A stretch of 64,000 nucleotides of DNA, taken from positions 806,001-870,000 of the forward strand of contig CAVZFD010000005.1 in assembly GCA_963774455.1 (NCBI GenBank), given 5' to 3'. Below are positions 18,161-27,892 of this stretch, piece by piece. Position 1 is the stretch's first letter. Each line of letters begins with the position of its first letter. The DNA comes from DATFVA01 sp963774455 (lineage in GTDB: Bacteria > Bacteroidota > Ignavibacteria > Ignavibacteriales > Ignavibacteriaceae). The notes under the pieces were generated by a model. It did not search any database and was not told the DNA's origin. It saw only the letters and a program-made list of their open reading frames with translations. The position numbers and the translations under genes were made by a program.

Positions 18161-20378
18161 ACCGTTACCAGTGACAAATATTATAAGGTGGCGAAATAAT
18201 CTGCTGGTTTATCTGGTACTTATTTTATTATTCAACTTCCTTCTACTTGAATTTCCTTTGGCCAATGTATTCGGATTCGAATTCTCCGTGCTTAATGCCG
18301 TCCTGCTTACGATATTGTCGGGGTTCTTTACCCTTTCAGTGCTGAATAGCGAACAAGATTATAAATCATTTTTGAAAAAGGATCTGCTCTCCTTCATCTT
18401 TTTCCTACTCATTCCTCCGGCCATCTCAATCACTCATAATCTCCTCACTGTAAACTGTTCTGTATGGGATGGATTATTGTTCTATACTTTCATCACGTTA
18501 CCGTCGGTGTTTGTGGGATCGGCAATGGCGGTACTAACGGTGATGGTAACGCGCAGGTTCCGGCACCTTATTTTTATTGTAATCTTTCTGGGAGTATTAT
18601 TTATAACTTTCTTCGAGCTTTATTATAATCCCCAGATCTACTTCTACAATCCGGTTTATGCATATTTTCCGGGGACAATTTATGATGAAGCTGTAAGCGT
18701 CGATCTGAAGCTGATGATATACCGTTCGCTTAACCTGCTTTTCTTTGGAGGAGTATACTTTACCGGGGCGTACGCCTTCTACAGAAATACCGTAATATCT
18801 AAAAAACTTATTATATATATTTCGGTGCTCATCGCGACTGTATTTCTTTACCTTTCACCAGATTTCGGGTATTCCACCACCCAGAAAAGGCTGAAGAGTG
18901 TGCTCGGCGGGCTTATCAGAACAGAACATTTTGATATATATTTCTCCGACGGCATAAGCAGAGATGAAATTAATATCATAACACTTAACCACGAATATTA
19001 TTATGAGCAGCTGACACATTTCTACAATACTTATCCAAAGGAAAAATACATATCCTTTATCTTTAAGGATGATGCTCAAAAAAAAGAATATTTCGGATCT
19101 GAGAACGCCGATGTAGCAAAGCCCTGGCTTGGAGAAATTTTTACAATAGCGGATAACTATAACAGCTCATTAAGACATGAGATTGCTCATTGCTTTGCCG
19201 GGGAATTTGGCTGGGGCATATTTGACGTTGCAGATAACTTCAATCCCGCCCTGATAGAAGGCGCCGCTGTTGCAGGCGCCCCCGAGTATGATCTGAATAA
19301 TGTACATTACATGGCTTCTCTTGCCTATCACAATGGGTTCAGGATAGAGCTTAAGAATCTGTTTAAGGGACTAAACTTTTTCGGACAGACATCTGGACTA
19401 TCATACATCTATGCCGGTTCTTTCTGCCGGTACCTTATTGATAATTACGGCATTGAGAAGTTCAAACGACTATATTCCGATATCGACTTTGAAAAAATTT
19501 ATAGCAGGAATATTGAGGAACTAAGCAGCGGATATTTCAGCTTCATATCCAAAGAATTTAAAACTGTGAATAAAAATGAAGCGGAATATTATTTCGGGAG
19601 CAAACCGATTATCTATAAAGTCTGTCCGCGGTATGTAGCTGACAGGCTGAGGGAGGCATGGAATTACTTTGCAGTTCAGGATTATAAAGACGCTCTTGAT
19701 ATTTTTGCAGAGATACTTGAGTTGACTAATAATTATTCTGCACTGACCGGTTATGCAAATTCACTTTTTAATACGGGCAGGGAGAAAGAGGCTATAACCT
19801 TCCTTAAAGATAAGATAGGGGATTACAAAAAGACCTCCTATTATTACAACATCGAATTCCGGCTGGCTGATTTTTGTGCGCAGGTTCAGGACTCCGTTTG
19901 CGCAGACTCACTTTATAATAATATAATTTCACAGAATCCTAACCGTACATTATATTACCTTTCAAATCTTCGCCGTAATTTACTGGAATCTGATTCCCTT
20001 ATTGTCCCGTACCTTGAGGGAAGTGACGTTGATAAATATGTTATTGTGACAGGAATGAACGAGAAATCCTATAACTATTTCAGCATCCCGGTTTTGATTG
20101 ACCTTGCAGGCTCTCTTGGTGAGAGTTATAACCTATTTCTGAAACTTTTTAATAAGACTATTACAGTAAACAGTTATCCAGTTAGTTTTGCGGTATACAG
20201 ACTGTCAGTGTACCTGCTTTCCCATCTCGATTTTATGAGAGCAAGGAAAATGGCTGCCCTGGCGATGAGGTTTGATAATGATAAAAATTTTAACTTTATA
20301 CTCCGGGAAAATTTTAAGAAGGCCGACTGGCTTTACGAGAACGGCGACCGAATTAAATTATCTATAAAATATAAGTAA
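18123..20378 (+). CDS. Membrane-anchored HExxH metallopeptidase with C-terminal TPR-like region
   Basis: A 751-residue protein. Residues about 27-245 contain seven or eight hydrophobic helices. Residues about 265-480 are a peptidase MA-like gluzincin domain: H352-E-x-x-H356 and a downstream glutamate E379 in NPALIEGAAVA as third zinc ligand. The rest is helical with TPR-like repeats (WNYFAVQDYKDALDIFAEIL). It is probably an envelope protease of unknown substrate. The start is uncertain: a GTG at 18123 overlaps murA by 38 bases, a GTG at 18171 is an alternative; neither has a good ribosome binding site. It sits six bases before the AI-2E exporter gene. Confidence 0.78.
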   Translation: MRILKEFREQNIKPLPVTNIIRWRNNLLVYLVLILLFNFLLLEFPLANVFGFEFSVLNAVLLTILSGFFTLSVLNSEQDYKSFLKKDLLSFIFFLLIPPAISITHNLLTVNCSVWDGLLFYTFITLPSVFVGSAMAVLTVMVTRRFRHLIFIVIFLGVLFITFFELYYNPQIYFYNPVYAYFPGTIYDEAVSVDLKLMIYRSLNLLFFGGVYFTGAYAFYRNTVISKKLIIYISVLIATVFLYLSPDFGYSTTQKRLKSVLGGLIRTEHFDIYFSDGISRDEINIITLNHEYYYEQLTHFYNTYPKEKYISFIFKDDAQKKEYFGSENADVAKPWLGEIFTIADNYNSSLRHEIAHCFAGEFGWGIFDVADNFNPALIEGAAVAGAPEYDLNNVHYMASLAYHNGFRIELKNLFKGLNFFGQTSGLSYIYAGSFCRYLIDNYGIEKFKRLYSDIDFEKIYSRNIEELSSGYFSFISKEFKTVNKNEAEYYFGSKPIIYKVCPRYVADRLREAWNYFAVQDYKDALDIFAEILELTNNYSALTGYANSLFNTGREKEAITFLKDKIGDYKKTSYYYNIEFRLADFCAQVQDSVCADSLYNNIISQNPNRTLYYLSNLRRNLLESDSLIVPYLEGSDVDKYVIVTGMNEKSYNYFSIPVLIDLAGSLGESYNLFLKLFNKTITVNSYPVSFAVYRLSVYLLSHLDFMRARKMAALAMRFDNDKNFNFILRENFKKADWLYENGDRIKLSIKYK

Positions 20379-20383
20379 GTTTT

Positions 20384-21496
20384 ATGGACCAGGAAAAAAA
20401 AGTGACGAAACATATGAAAGCCACCGCGTATTTTCTCGGTTTTATTTCTTTCGTTCTCTTTGTCTATATCCTAATGGCTTTGCAGGAGATACTGGTACCT
20501 GTAACAATTGCTGTATTCCTAACATTTTTGCTGCATCCGCTGATGGATTATCTCAAGGAAAAGGGAGTTCCGAAATCGGCCTCACTTCTGATCATACTTC
20601 TGGTCGTGGCAATTGTAGGCTACCTGACAGGTTTACTCGTTATTTCTGCCGTTGGAGAAGTTCCTGATAGAATGCAGGCCTATTCTGAAAATATTTCATC
20701 TTTTATGGCACAAATCCTTAAACCTTTTGATTTAACCCTAAGAGAATTTTCCTCCTGGTTTAAGATCGACATCAGGCGAATTAAAACCTCTACGTTGTTC
20801 GAGAAGCTATTTGAAGCAGGGGTAATCCAGAATCTATTCAATTCGCTTTCCGGGATGCTGGGTGACTTTTTTATTTCACTGATTTTCTGGGTGTTTATGA
20901 TGTTGGGGAAGAGGAAATTTGAGGAAAGATTAACTATAGCTTTCGCTGAAAAAAGCACGATGGTAAAAAAGAACCTTCTGAATATAAATGTTCAGCTGCA
21001 GTCTTACCTGGTAATAAAAACTATACTCAGCCTGATAGCAGGGATTATTGTTACGCTGGTGCTCCTAATTTATAATGTTGATTTCGCACTGCTTTGGGGA
21101 CTACTTACTTTTGTCTTCAATTTTATCCCGAATATCGGTGCACTTTTTGCCACGTTGGGACCAATTATAATCGCCCTGCTGCAGTTCGGGTTTGGTATTA
21201 CTGTTATTTCACTTGCCGTTGTACTGTTCCTTGTTCACAATATAATAGGGAACCTTATTGAGCCTCATTATTTGGGGCGACATATGGACCTTAGTCCCGT
21301 TTTCGTACTATTCTCCCTGATATTTTGGGGCTGGATCTGGGGCATAGTAGGAATGTTCCTTGCCGTGCCGATAGCCGCAGCGATGAAAATTCTCTTCAGC
21401 AACATTGAACCTTTGAAGCCCATTGCTATATTGATGGGAAGCAAAGCACAAAACATTAATTCTACTATCGAACCCAAGAATATTAATGACCAATAA
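20384..21496 (+). CDS. AI-2E family (PerM/TqsA-type) membrane transporter
   Basis: A 370-residue inner-membrane protein with about eight transmembrane helices, the long amphipathic middle section and the conserved motifs of the AI-2E exporter family (PVTIAVFLTFLLHPLMDYL near the N-terminus, FNFIPNIGALFA, VLFLVHNIIGNLIEPHYLG and FWGWIWGIVGMFLAVP). Members export autoinducer-2, or exchange sodium or other ions and small solutes; the substrate cannot be told from sequence. The end overlaps the CCA enzyme gene by 11 bases. Confidence 0.88.
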   Translation: MDQEKKVTKHMKATAYFLGFISFVLFVYILMALQEILVPVTIAVFLTFLLHPLMDYLKEKGVPKSASLLIILLVVAIVGYLTGLLVISAVGEVPDRMQAYSENISSFMAQILKPFDLTLREFSSWFKIDIRRIKTSTLFEKLFEAGVIQNLFNSLSGMLGDFFISLIFWVFMMLGKRKFEERLTIAFAEKSTMVKKNLLNINVQLQSYLVIKTILSLIAGIIVTLVLLIYNVDFALLWGLLTFVFNFIPNIGALFATLGPIIIALLQFGFGITVISLAVVLFLVHNIIGNLIEPHYLGRHMDLSPVFVLFSLIFWGWIWGIVGMFLAVPIAAAMKILFSNIEPLKPIAILMGSKAQNINSTIEPKNINDQ

Positions 21497-22922
21497 CAAA
21501 ATTTTAATCAATAATATAACAGACTTTGAATCAGAGCTTAAAAAATTTCCTTTTATCAAAACAGCGATGGAGACGGCAGAAGAACAGGGATACGATGTTT
21601 TTATTGTAGGGGGCTTCGTACGTGATTTGATACTTAGAAGGGAAAGGGATGAAATCGATTTCATGGTAGTGGGGGATGGGGAAGCATATTCCAAAGCTTA
21701 CGCGGAAAAACTGGGAATAAAAAAGGTTGACGTTTACAGGAATTTCGGTACATCACATTTTAAATACGGAGAATTTGACCTTGAGTTTGTGAGTGCCAGG
21801 AAAGAATCATACCGGAGCGAAAGCCGGAAACCGCAGGTAATTGCAGGAACTTTTGAAGAGGATATCCTCCGGAGGGACTTCACTATAAATACTCTAGCTG
21901 TTTCTGTCAATAAAAAAGATTTCGGAACTCTTGTAGATGAATTTAACGGGCTTGAGGATTTAAAAAAGAAGATCATCCGAACTCCGATGGATCCTCTGAA
22001 AACTTTTGACGATGATCCTTTAAGGATTATGCGTGCTTTTCGTTTTGCTTCGCAGCTGAAATTCAAGGCAGAGGATTCGATTATGAAAGCCGCAGGTGAA
22101 ATGAGAGAAAGGCTTCAGATTGTTTCACAGGAAAGAATTACCGATGAATTCCTTAAAATAATGGCATCACCAAAACCATCTATCGGTCTTAAATTATTAT
22201 ATAATTCAGGGGTATTCGGGATAATATTTCCTGAAGTCGCAAAACTTGGTGGAGTGGAACAGAGGAAAGATTATCACCATAAAGATGTTTTTCTTCATAC
22301 CTGTGAAGTGGTTGATAATATTTCAAAGGCAACGGATAATGTATGGCTTCGATTTGCAGCCCTGGTTCACGATATAGCCAAACCACCCACGAAGAGGTTT
22401 GTCGAAGGCACAGGCTGGACGTTCCATGGTCATGAAGAATTAGGCGCTAGAATGATGAAATCGGTTTTTAAAAAGCTAAAACTTCCCTTTTCAAAGCTGG
22501 AGTATGTGGAGAAACTTGTACGGCTGCATCTCAGGCCCATTGCCCTGGCAAAGGATGAGGTTACGGATTCTGCTATAAGAAGGCTCATAGTGGCTGCAGG
22601 GGCGGATCTCGAAGATCTGATCACATTGTGCCGGGCTGATATAACAAGCAAGAACCGGGATAAAGTTGACCGGTACCTCGAGAATTATGAAAGAGTTATG
22701 AAAAAGGTATGGGAGGTTGAGGAAAAAGACAAGTTGAGAGCTTTTCAGTCGCCCGTTCGGGGAGATACGATAATGGAAGTTTGTAATCTTAAACCATCAA
22801 AGAAAGTGGGAGAAATAAAACAGGCTATCGAAGATGCAATACTTGATGGGGTGATAGGGAATAACTATGAAGAAGCATTTGCTTATCTTCTCAAGATTAA
22901 GGACAGGTACATAAAACAATGA
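21486..22922 (+). CDS. cca: CCA tRNA nucleotidyltransferase / poly(A) polymerase family with HD domain
   Basis: A 478-residue class II nucleotidyltransferase that adds or repairs the CCA end of tRNAs, needed here since the window's tRNA-Leu lacks an encoded CCA. Residues about 35-175 are the head domain with VGGFVRDLILRR, the catalytic carboxylates in DEIDFMV, the RRDFTINTLAV motif and the DPLRIMRAFRFASQ brace. Residues about 260-400 are an HD phosphohydrolase domain (LVHDIAKP, later FHGHEELGA), as in E. coli-type enzymes. The first catalytic carboxylate reads Glu (E-I-D) where Asp (D-x-D) is usual. The gene overlaps the transporter by 11 bases and closes the run that begins with the phosphatase. 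Confidence 0.93.
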   Translation: MTNNKILINNITDFESELKKFPFIKTAMETAEEQGYDVFIVGGFVRDLILRRERDEIDFMVVGDGEAYSKAYAEKLGIKKVDVYRNFGTSHFKYGEFDLEFVSARKESYRSESRKPQVIAGTFEEDILRRDFTINTLAVSVNKKDFGTLVDEFNGLEDLKKKIIRTPMDPLKTFDDDPLRIMRAFRFASQLKFKAEDSIMKAAGEMRERLQIVSQERITDEFLKIMASPKPSIGLKLLYNSGVFGIIFPEVAKLGGVEQRKDYHHKDVFLHTCEVVDNISKATDNVWLRFAALVHDIAKPPTKRFVEGTGWTFHGHEELGARMMKSVFKKLKLPFSKLEYVEKLVRLHLRPIALAKDEVTDSAIRRLIVAAGADLEDLITLCRADITSKNRDKVDRYLENYERVMKKVWEVEEKDKLRAFQSPVRGDTIMEVCNLKPSKKVGEIKQAIEDAILDGVIGNNYEEAFAYLLKIKDRYIKQ

Positions 22923-23000
22923 ACGGCTTACCGTTTATCATCAATTCCGTGTGTTCTCTTTTACCGCTCCTGTAATTATTCAGCCGTTTATACTTAAAAT

Positions 23001-23031
23001 TTTATATGCTGCCGGATATAATCTATTTTTG
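23001..23031 (+). promoter_or_regulatory. Candidate promoter of the TolC/ABC efflux operon
   Basis: TTTA (23001-23004), 19 bases, TATTTTTG (23024-23031): a full -7 match to TAnnTTTG and three of four at -33. The leader to the ATG at 23164 would be about 125 bases. The rest of the 241-base gap shows nothing recognisable. Confidence 0.5.
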
Positions 23032-23163
23032 TAAGGAATTCTTTAGGTATTCATTACAACTGAAGAAAATTAAAGTGTTTGGATAGTAACTTAATTATAC
23101 CGTTCAACGTCTAAAGGACAATTAAATTCTGATTCTTTCAAATAATTTGCCGGGAGAAAACTA

Positions 23164-24501
23164 ATGAGATTTTTTCTAAGCTTAATATGTCTGCTGACTT
23201 TTAGTTATGCATCCTTTGCGCAAAAGACATTAAGCCTCGATGAAGCAATAAATACTGCGCTTAATAAAAATACTACTCTACAGAAGAGCGAGAATACATT
23301 AAAATCCTACCAGTCGGGTGTGAAAGCCGCAGTTGGTAATTTCCTCCCAACACTAGGAGCATATGGATACTGGAACTGGACGAAATCTGAAGAAGCAGGG
23401 GGTAATTTTATTTTCCAGGGTTCCGTAATTCCAATACCGTCTTCAACTTCACAGAACAGGAACTATACTGTCGGAGCCAGCAGCGATATTACAATATTTG
23501 ACGGTCTTTCCAATATTGCTACATTATCCCAGACTCAAAACGACCTTGAATCCTGGAAACTTACCCTTCAAAGAATGAAGCAGGATATTGTCTTCCAGAC
23601 GATTAGCCTTTTCTATGATGTAATAAATGCAAAGCAGCTCCTTAAGGTGAAGGAGGAGGACGTTAAATGGAATCAGAAAAATCTGGAGACCATAACCGAA
23701 AGAAACAGACTTGGGGCCGTTACCCTTGCAGATGTTTATAACCAGCAAGTACAGGCAGGTAATGCGGAACTGGCACTGATACAGGCTAATAATGACCTTG
23801 AGACAGCAAGGACTGATCTGTTGTATTATCTGGGACTGGATGTTCTGACAGATTATGAATTTGAAGAACCAGCAGAAATCAGTACACCCGAAGCCAGAGT
23901 AGAGATGAACTACCAGGATCTATCTGAACTGGTTACACATGCTCTGAGTACCAGAAGTGATTATAAAAGTGCTCAATTAAATCTCGAAAGTGCGCAAAAC
24001 GGCGTCACAATCGCCCAGTCTGGTTATTTTCCCCGCCTGACCGGCAGTATCAGCTATCAGCTCAGGGCCGATGCGCTAGAAAATTTAAATGACTCGAAAT
24101 ATCTTAACGTAAGTGCTACATTAAGCATACCCATTTTCTCGGGATTTTCCACCGAGAACAGAGTACAGATTGCTGAAGTAACTGCTGAAAATAAAGACGT
24201 TGAACTGACAGAGCTGGAACGTAATATTAAAAGGAATATCCAGAAAAATTATCTTGATCTGCAGGCAGCAGAAAAGAGTCTGAACGTTAATGAAAAGAAT
24301 GTGAAAGCCGCTGAGGAGAACAGGAAGATCGAGGAGGAAAAATATTCTCTCGGTTCAGGCACTCTACTGAATGTTCTGATTGCAAACTCGAATTATACCA
24401 ATGCACGGACTAATTATATCAATGCGAAGTTTGCGTATGTGGTTTTAAGCGAACAGTATAAATATTATCTCGGAATACTTAATTACCAGCAATACGAATA
24501 A
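23164..24501 (+). CDS. TolC-family outer-membrane efflux protein
   Basis: A 445-residue outer-membrane channel subunit with signal peptide 1-19 (ends SFAQ). It shows the internally duplicated outer-membrane efflux protein pattern: two sets of long coiled-coil helices (TLSLDEAINTALNKNTTLQ and the later ADVYNQQVQAGNAELAL) separated by short beta segments. It would trimerise and dock with the adaptor encoded immediately downstream to export substrates across the outer membrane. First gene of a six-gene plus-strand set; a GGGAGAAAA ribosome binding site precedes the ATG. Confidence 0.93.
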   Translation: MRFFLSLICLLTFSYASFAQKTLSLDEAINTALNKNTTLQKSENTLKSYQSGVKAAVGNFLPTLGAYGYWNWTKSEEAGGNFIFQGSVIPIPSSTSQNRNYTVGASSDITIFDGLSNIATLSQTQNDLESWKLTLQRMKQDIVFQTISLFYDVINAKQLLKVKEEDVKWNQKNLETITERNRLGAVTLADVYNQQVQAGNAELALIQANNDLETARTDLLYYLGLDVLTDYEFEEPAEISTPEARVEMNYQDLSELVTHALSTRSDYKSAQLNLESAQNGVTIAQSGYFPRLTGSISYQLRADALENLNDSKYLNVSATLSIPIFSGFSTENRVQIAEVTAENKDVELTELERNIKRNIQKNYLDLQAAEKSLNVNEKNVKAAEENRKIEEEKYSLGSGTLLNVLIANSNYTNARTNYINAKFAYVVLSEQYKYYLGILNYQQYE

Positions 24502-24541
24502 AAATTATTTGAAAATAAATTTATTACCAGGAGAATTTCTA

Positions 24542-25846
24542 ATGGCTAACGGGAAACAAAAAAAATCCAAGAAGAAACTTTATATCTTCGGTGGAATAGG
24601 TGTATTAATCGTTGCTTTAATTCTGATTGCGTTGATCGGCGGAAGCAAAGAGGAAATAATCCCTGTTCAGACCGAACCGGTACAAAAGAGAGATATTACT
24701 CAGACTGTCTCAGCAACGGGAAAAATTAACCCTGAATTCCAGGTATTAATTACTCCTGAAGTTACCGGAGAAATTGTCTCGCTGCCTGTTAAAGAGGGTG
24801 ATTCCGTTAAAAAAGGCGCCCTTCTTATAAAAATCAAAGCTGATTCTTACGTAGCAGCGAGAGACAGGGCAAATGCAAACCTGCAGGGTACTAAGGCTAC
24901 CCTGGCTATGAGAAAAGCTGAACTTGATAAGCTGACTTCAGATTTTAATAGGGTGAAAGAACTTCATGCAAAAGGTTTGTCCAGTGATTCAGAACTCGAA
25001 ACAGCGAAGAGTTCATACTTATCTTCACAGGCATCATATGAAGCTGCCCAGGCAAATGTTTCACAGATGCAGGCGGCTTTAAAAGAAGCCGATGAACAGC
25101 TCAATAAAACGACTATTTTTTCACCGATGACCGGCACTATTACAAAACTTAACGTTGAACTCGGTGAAAGAGTGCTCGGAAGCGGATTCAGTCAGGGTAC
25201 TGATATGATGACCGTGTCAGACCTCGGAAATATCGAAGCCAGCGTTGATGTTGATGAGAATGATGTTGTTCTTGTTTCAATCGGCGATACTGCACAGATC
25301 AAAGTTGATGCATTCGGCGACAGGGTATTTAAAGGCACTGTAACTGAAATAGGGAACAGTGCTATCTCAGAAGGACTGGGAACACAGGAACAGGTTGTGA
25401 ATTTTGATGTTAAGATTAAACTTATCTCTCCTGACAACCAGTTGAGACCAGGAATGTCGTGTAATGCTGATATACAGACTGAAACCAAGCATAATGTCTT
25501 TGCTGTTCCAATACAGAGTGTAACTGCAAGGAACCAGTCGGAGCTGCCCAAGGAGGATGAAAGTGATGGAGAGACAACTGTAAAGGATGAGAAGAAAAAC
25601 GGCTTCGGACAGAAGAAACTGCAGGAGATTGTTTTTGTTGTGAAGGATAATAAATCCAGGGTTATAAATGTGGAGACAGGAATAAGCGATGATAATTTCA
25701 TCGAGATAAAGACGGGACTGGATACTGGACAGCAGGTTGTAAGCGGAAGCTACCGCGCTATATCTCGAGAACTTGCAGAAGGTTCGAATGTAAGAGTTGA
25801 AGAAAAAGGTAAAGCCTTCGGTTCAGACAATAAAAAAACGGATTAA
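24542..25846 (+). CDS. Periplasmic adaptor subunit, HlyD/MacA family
   Basis: A protein of 434 residues from the ATG at 24542, which is preceded by CAGGAGAATTTCTA; an upstream TTG at 24509 has no ribosome binding site. A basic N-terminus is followed by one membrane anchor (about 13-33), then lipoyl/barrel-sandwich halves flanking a coiled-coil hairpin rich in Ala/Leu/Lys (about 100-190), then beta-barrel and membrane-proximal domains. The C-terminal domain carries an acidic/lysine-rich insert (about 335-360). It links the ABC permeases in the inner membrane to TolC. Confidence 0.92.
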   Translation: MANGKQKKSKKKLYIFGGIGVLIVALILIALIGGSKEEIIPVQTEPVQKRDITQTVSATGKINPEFQVLITPEVTGEIVSLPVKEGDSVKKGALLIKIKADSYVAARDRANANLQGTKATLAMRKAELDKLTSDFNRVKELHAKGLSSDSELETAKSSYLSSQASYEAAQANVSQMQAALKEADEQLNKTTIFSPMTGTITKLNVELGERVLGSGFSQGTDMMTVSDLGNIEASVDVDENDVVLVSIGDTAQIKVDAFGDRVFKGTVTEIGNSAISEGLGTQEQVVNFDVKIKLISPDNQLRPGMSCNADIQTETKHNVFAVPIQSVTARNQSELPKEDESDGETTVKDEKKNGFGQKKLQEIVFVVKDNKSRVINVETGISDDNFIEIKTGLDTGQQVVSGSYRAISRELAEGSNVRVEEKGKAFGSDNKKTD

Positions 25847-25849
25847 AGA

Positions 25850-26572
25850 ATGAACATAATAAATATAGAACATATCGCTAAACTTTACCAGGTCGGCAGC
25901 GAAGAGGTTCATGCGCTGCGGGATGTTTCTTTAAAAATAGACAAGAACGAGTATGTGGCTATTATGGGACCTTCCGGTTCGGGTAAGTCGACGCTGATGA
26001 ATATGCTGGGGTGTCTTGATACTCCTACCTCAGGAATATACGATTTCAAAGGAAACAGCGTTAGCGAGATGACAGATAATCAGCTTGCTGCTATAAGAAA
26101 CAGGGAAATTGGATTTGTATTTCAGACTTTTAATCTGCTTTCCAGATCAGATGCAATACACAACGTAGAACTTCCGCTGATTTACGCGGGACTTCCGTAT
26201 GCCGAAAGACGGGAGAGGGCAAAGGAAGCTTTGATTGATGTCGGTTTGAGTGACAGAATGCATCATAAACCGAATGAACTTTCCGGAGGACAAAGACAGA
26301 GAGTTGCAATTGCAAGAGCCCTGGTGACGAAGCCTTCGATAATATTAGCCGATGAGCCTACTGGCAATCTTGATTCTAAAACCGGGGAGGAAATAATGAT
26401 CTTGTTTAACGAAATTTATGAAAAAGGGAATACGATAATACTGGTTACCCACGAAGAATATATTGCAGAGCATGCAGCCAGGATTATCCGCATCAAGGAC
26501 GGGTTAATCGAGAATGATCATATGGTGGCAAACCGTTTTATTCCCAAACCCAGAGCCGCTGCGGGTCTTTAA
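25850..26572 (+). CDS. ABC transporter ATP-binding protein, MacB/LolD type
   Basis: A 240-residue ATPase with all motifs intact: Walker [11 protein letters not shown]-loop FVFQTFNLL, signature [15 protein letters not shown], Walker [13 protein letters not shown] and the switch histidine in LVTHEE. The sequence is typical of the MacB/LolD class, in which the ATPase pairs with permeases that have a large periplasmic domain and do mechanotransmission rather than classical transport. It starts four bases after the adaptor and probably serves all three downstream permeases. Confidence 0.95.
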   Translation: MNIINIEHIAKLYQVGSEEVHALRDVSLKIDKNEYVAIMGPSGSGKSTLMNMLGCLDTPTSGIYDFKGNSVSEMTDNQLAAIRNREIGFVFQTFNLLSRSDAIHNVELPLIYAGLPYAERRERAKEALIDVGLSDRMHHKPNELSGGQRQRVAIARALVTKPSIILADEPTGNLDSKTGEEIMILFNEIYEKGNTIILVTHEEYIAEHAARIIRIKDGLIENDHMVANRFIPKPRAAAGL

Positions 26573-26598
26573 CTATAAATAAGTAATTCGGAAATACC

Positions 26599-27834
26599 AT
26601 GAATACATTTTTGTTTGAACTTAAAGAAAGTATGATGATCGCCCTCAGGGCTATAAGGGCGAATAAGGTAAGATCAGTGCTTACCATGCTAGGTATTATA
26701 ATCGGAGTTACTTCCGTCGTGGTTATGACTACCGCTATTAAGGGAATAGATAATTCATTCCAGAACGGTATCAGTGCGCTCGGTTCCGATGTTCTTTATA
26801 TCGATAAATGGGCATGGTTTTCGAATGAAGACTGGTGGAAGATGCGAAACAGAAAAAACCTGACGATGGATGATTACGAAGAGTTTAAAAATATGGCAAA
26901 GCTTCCTCTGGCAACAGCTCCAGTTGCAAATACCAGGCAGACAGTGAAATATGAGGACCGCAGGACGGATGCAGTAAACGTTAATGGTTCGAGCGCCGAT
27001 TATGTGAAAACTACAAATTTTACTTTTTCTGAGGGAAGATTTTACAGTGAGATAGAAGCCAGGAGTTCAAGGCAGGTAGCTGTTATCGGAAGTGAACTGG
27101 CTAAAAACCTCTTCCCAAGGGAGGATCCTCTCGATAAGACAATCAAAATCGGAGGAGTTAATTATAAGATAGTCGGCGTGCTTACCGAACAGGGCAGTTT
27201 TATGTTGGGTAGTTTTAATCCTGATAACCAGATTTTCGTACCTATCGGCACTATCTTTAAGAATTTTACAAGCCAGATGCATGGATCTGTAACAATTAAC
27301 GTCCGTGCTGCCAGTCCCGCTCAGCTTGAAGATACAAAAGCTGAAGCTGAAGGTATAATGAGGAAGATAAGAGGACTGACATACAATGAGGAAAATGATT
27401 TCTCAATCAACCAGCAGGAAGGATTGATGGATAATTATAACAGCATCGTCGGTGTTATCCAGATTGCCGGATTGTTTATTACCGGACTCTCCCTTTTTGT
27501 AGGAGCCATAGGTATTATGAATATAATGTTTGTTTCAGTGAAAGAAAGAACAAAGGAGATCGGTTTGAGAAAAGCTATCGGCGCCAAGAGACGAACGATA
27601 CTTGGACAGTTTCTTCTCGAATCATCCACTATATGTATAATGGGAGGCCTGATAGGACTGCTGCTGGCTATTTTACTCAGTATGATGGTGAACCAGTTTA
27701 TACCAACCTCCGTGCAGTACGATGCCGTTATTATAGCAATATTGATCTCTTTGCTTACGGGAATAATTGCTGGACTTGCACCTGCTTATTCAGCAGCTAA
27801 GATGGACCCGGTTGAGGCGCTGAGATACGAATAA
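26599..27834 (+). CDS. MacB-like ABC permease 1
   Basis: A 411-residue inner-membrane subunit: one transmembrane helix near 25-45, a periplasmic MacB core domain (about 50-280), then three helices to the C-terminus. The cytoplasmic coupling helix motif ERTKEIGLRKAIGAKR is intact, as is the C-terminal DPVEALRYE that defines this class. It differs clearly from the next two permeases in its periplasmic domain, so it probably forms its own dimer or a heterodimer. It follows the ATPase by 26 bases. Confidence 0.93.
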   Translation: MNTFLFELKESMMIALRAIRANKVRSVLTMLGIIIGVTSVVVMTTAIKGIDNSFQNGISALGSDVLYIDKWAWFSNEDWWKMRNRKNLTMDDYEEFKNMAKLPLATAPVANTRQTVKYEDRRTDAVNVNGSSADYVKTTNFTFSEGRFYSEIEARSSRQVAVIGSELAKNLFPREDPLDKTIKIGGVNYKIVGVLTEQGSFMLGSFNPDNQIFVPIGTIFKNFTSQMHGSVTINVRAASPAQLEDTKAEAEGIMRKIRGLTYNEENDFSINQQEGLMDNYNSIVGVIQIAGLFITGLSLFVGAIGIMNIMFVSVKERTKEIGLRKAIGAKRRTILGQFLLESSTICIMGGLIGLLLAILLSMMVNQFIPTSVQYDAVIIAILISLLTGIIAGLAPAYSAAKMDPVEALRYE

Positions 27835-27892
27835 AGAACAATTCCGCGATGCGGGAAAGATTATATAAAGAAGCAAACAATGGAGTAATGAA

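Noticed and set aside
25192..25701. Long open frame antisense to the periplasmic adaptor gene (169 codons)
   Set aside because: Ser/Thr/Phe-rich shadow of the adaptor's codon pattern, without a ribosome binding site or recognisable domain.
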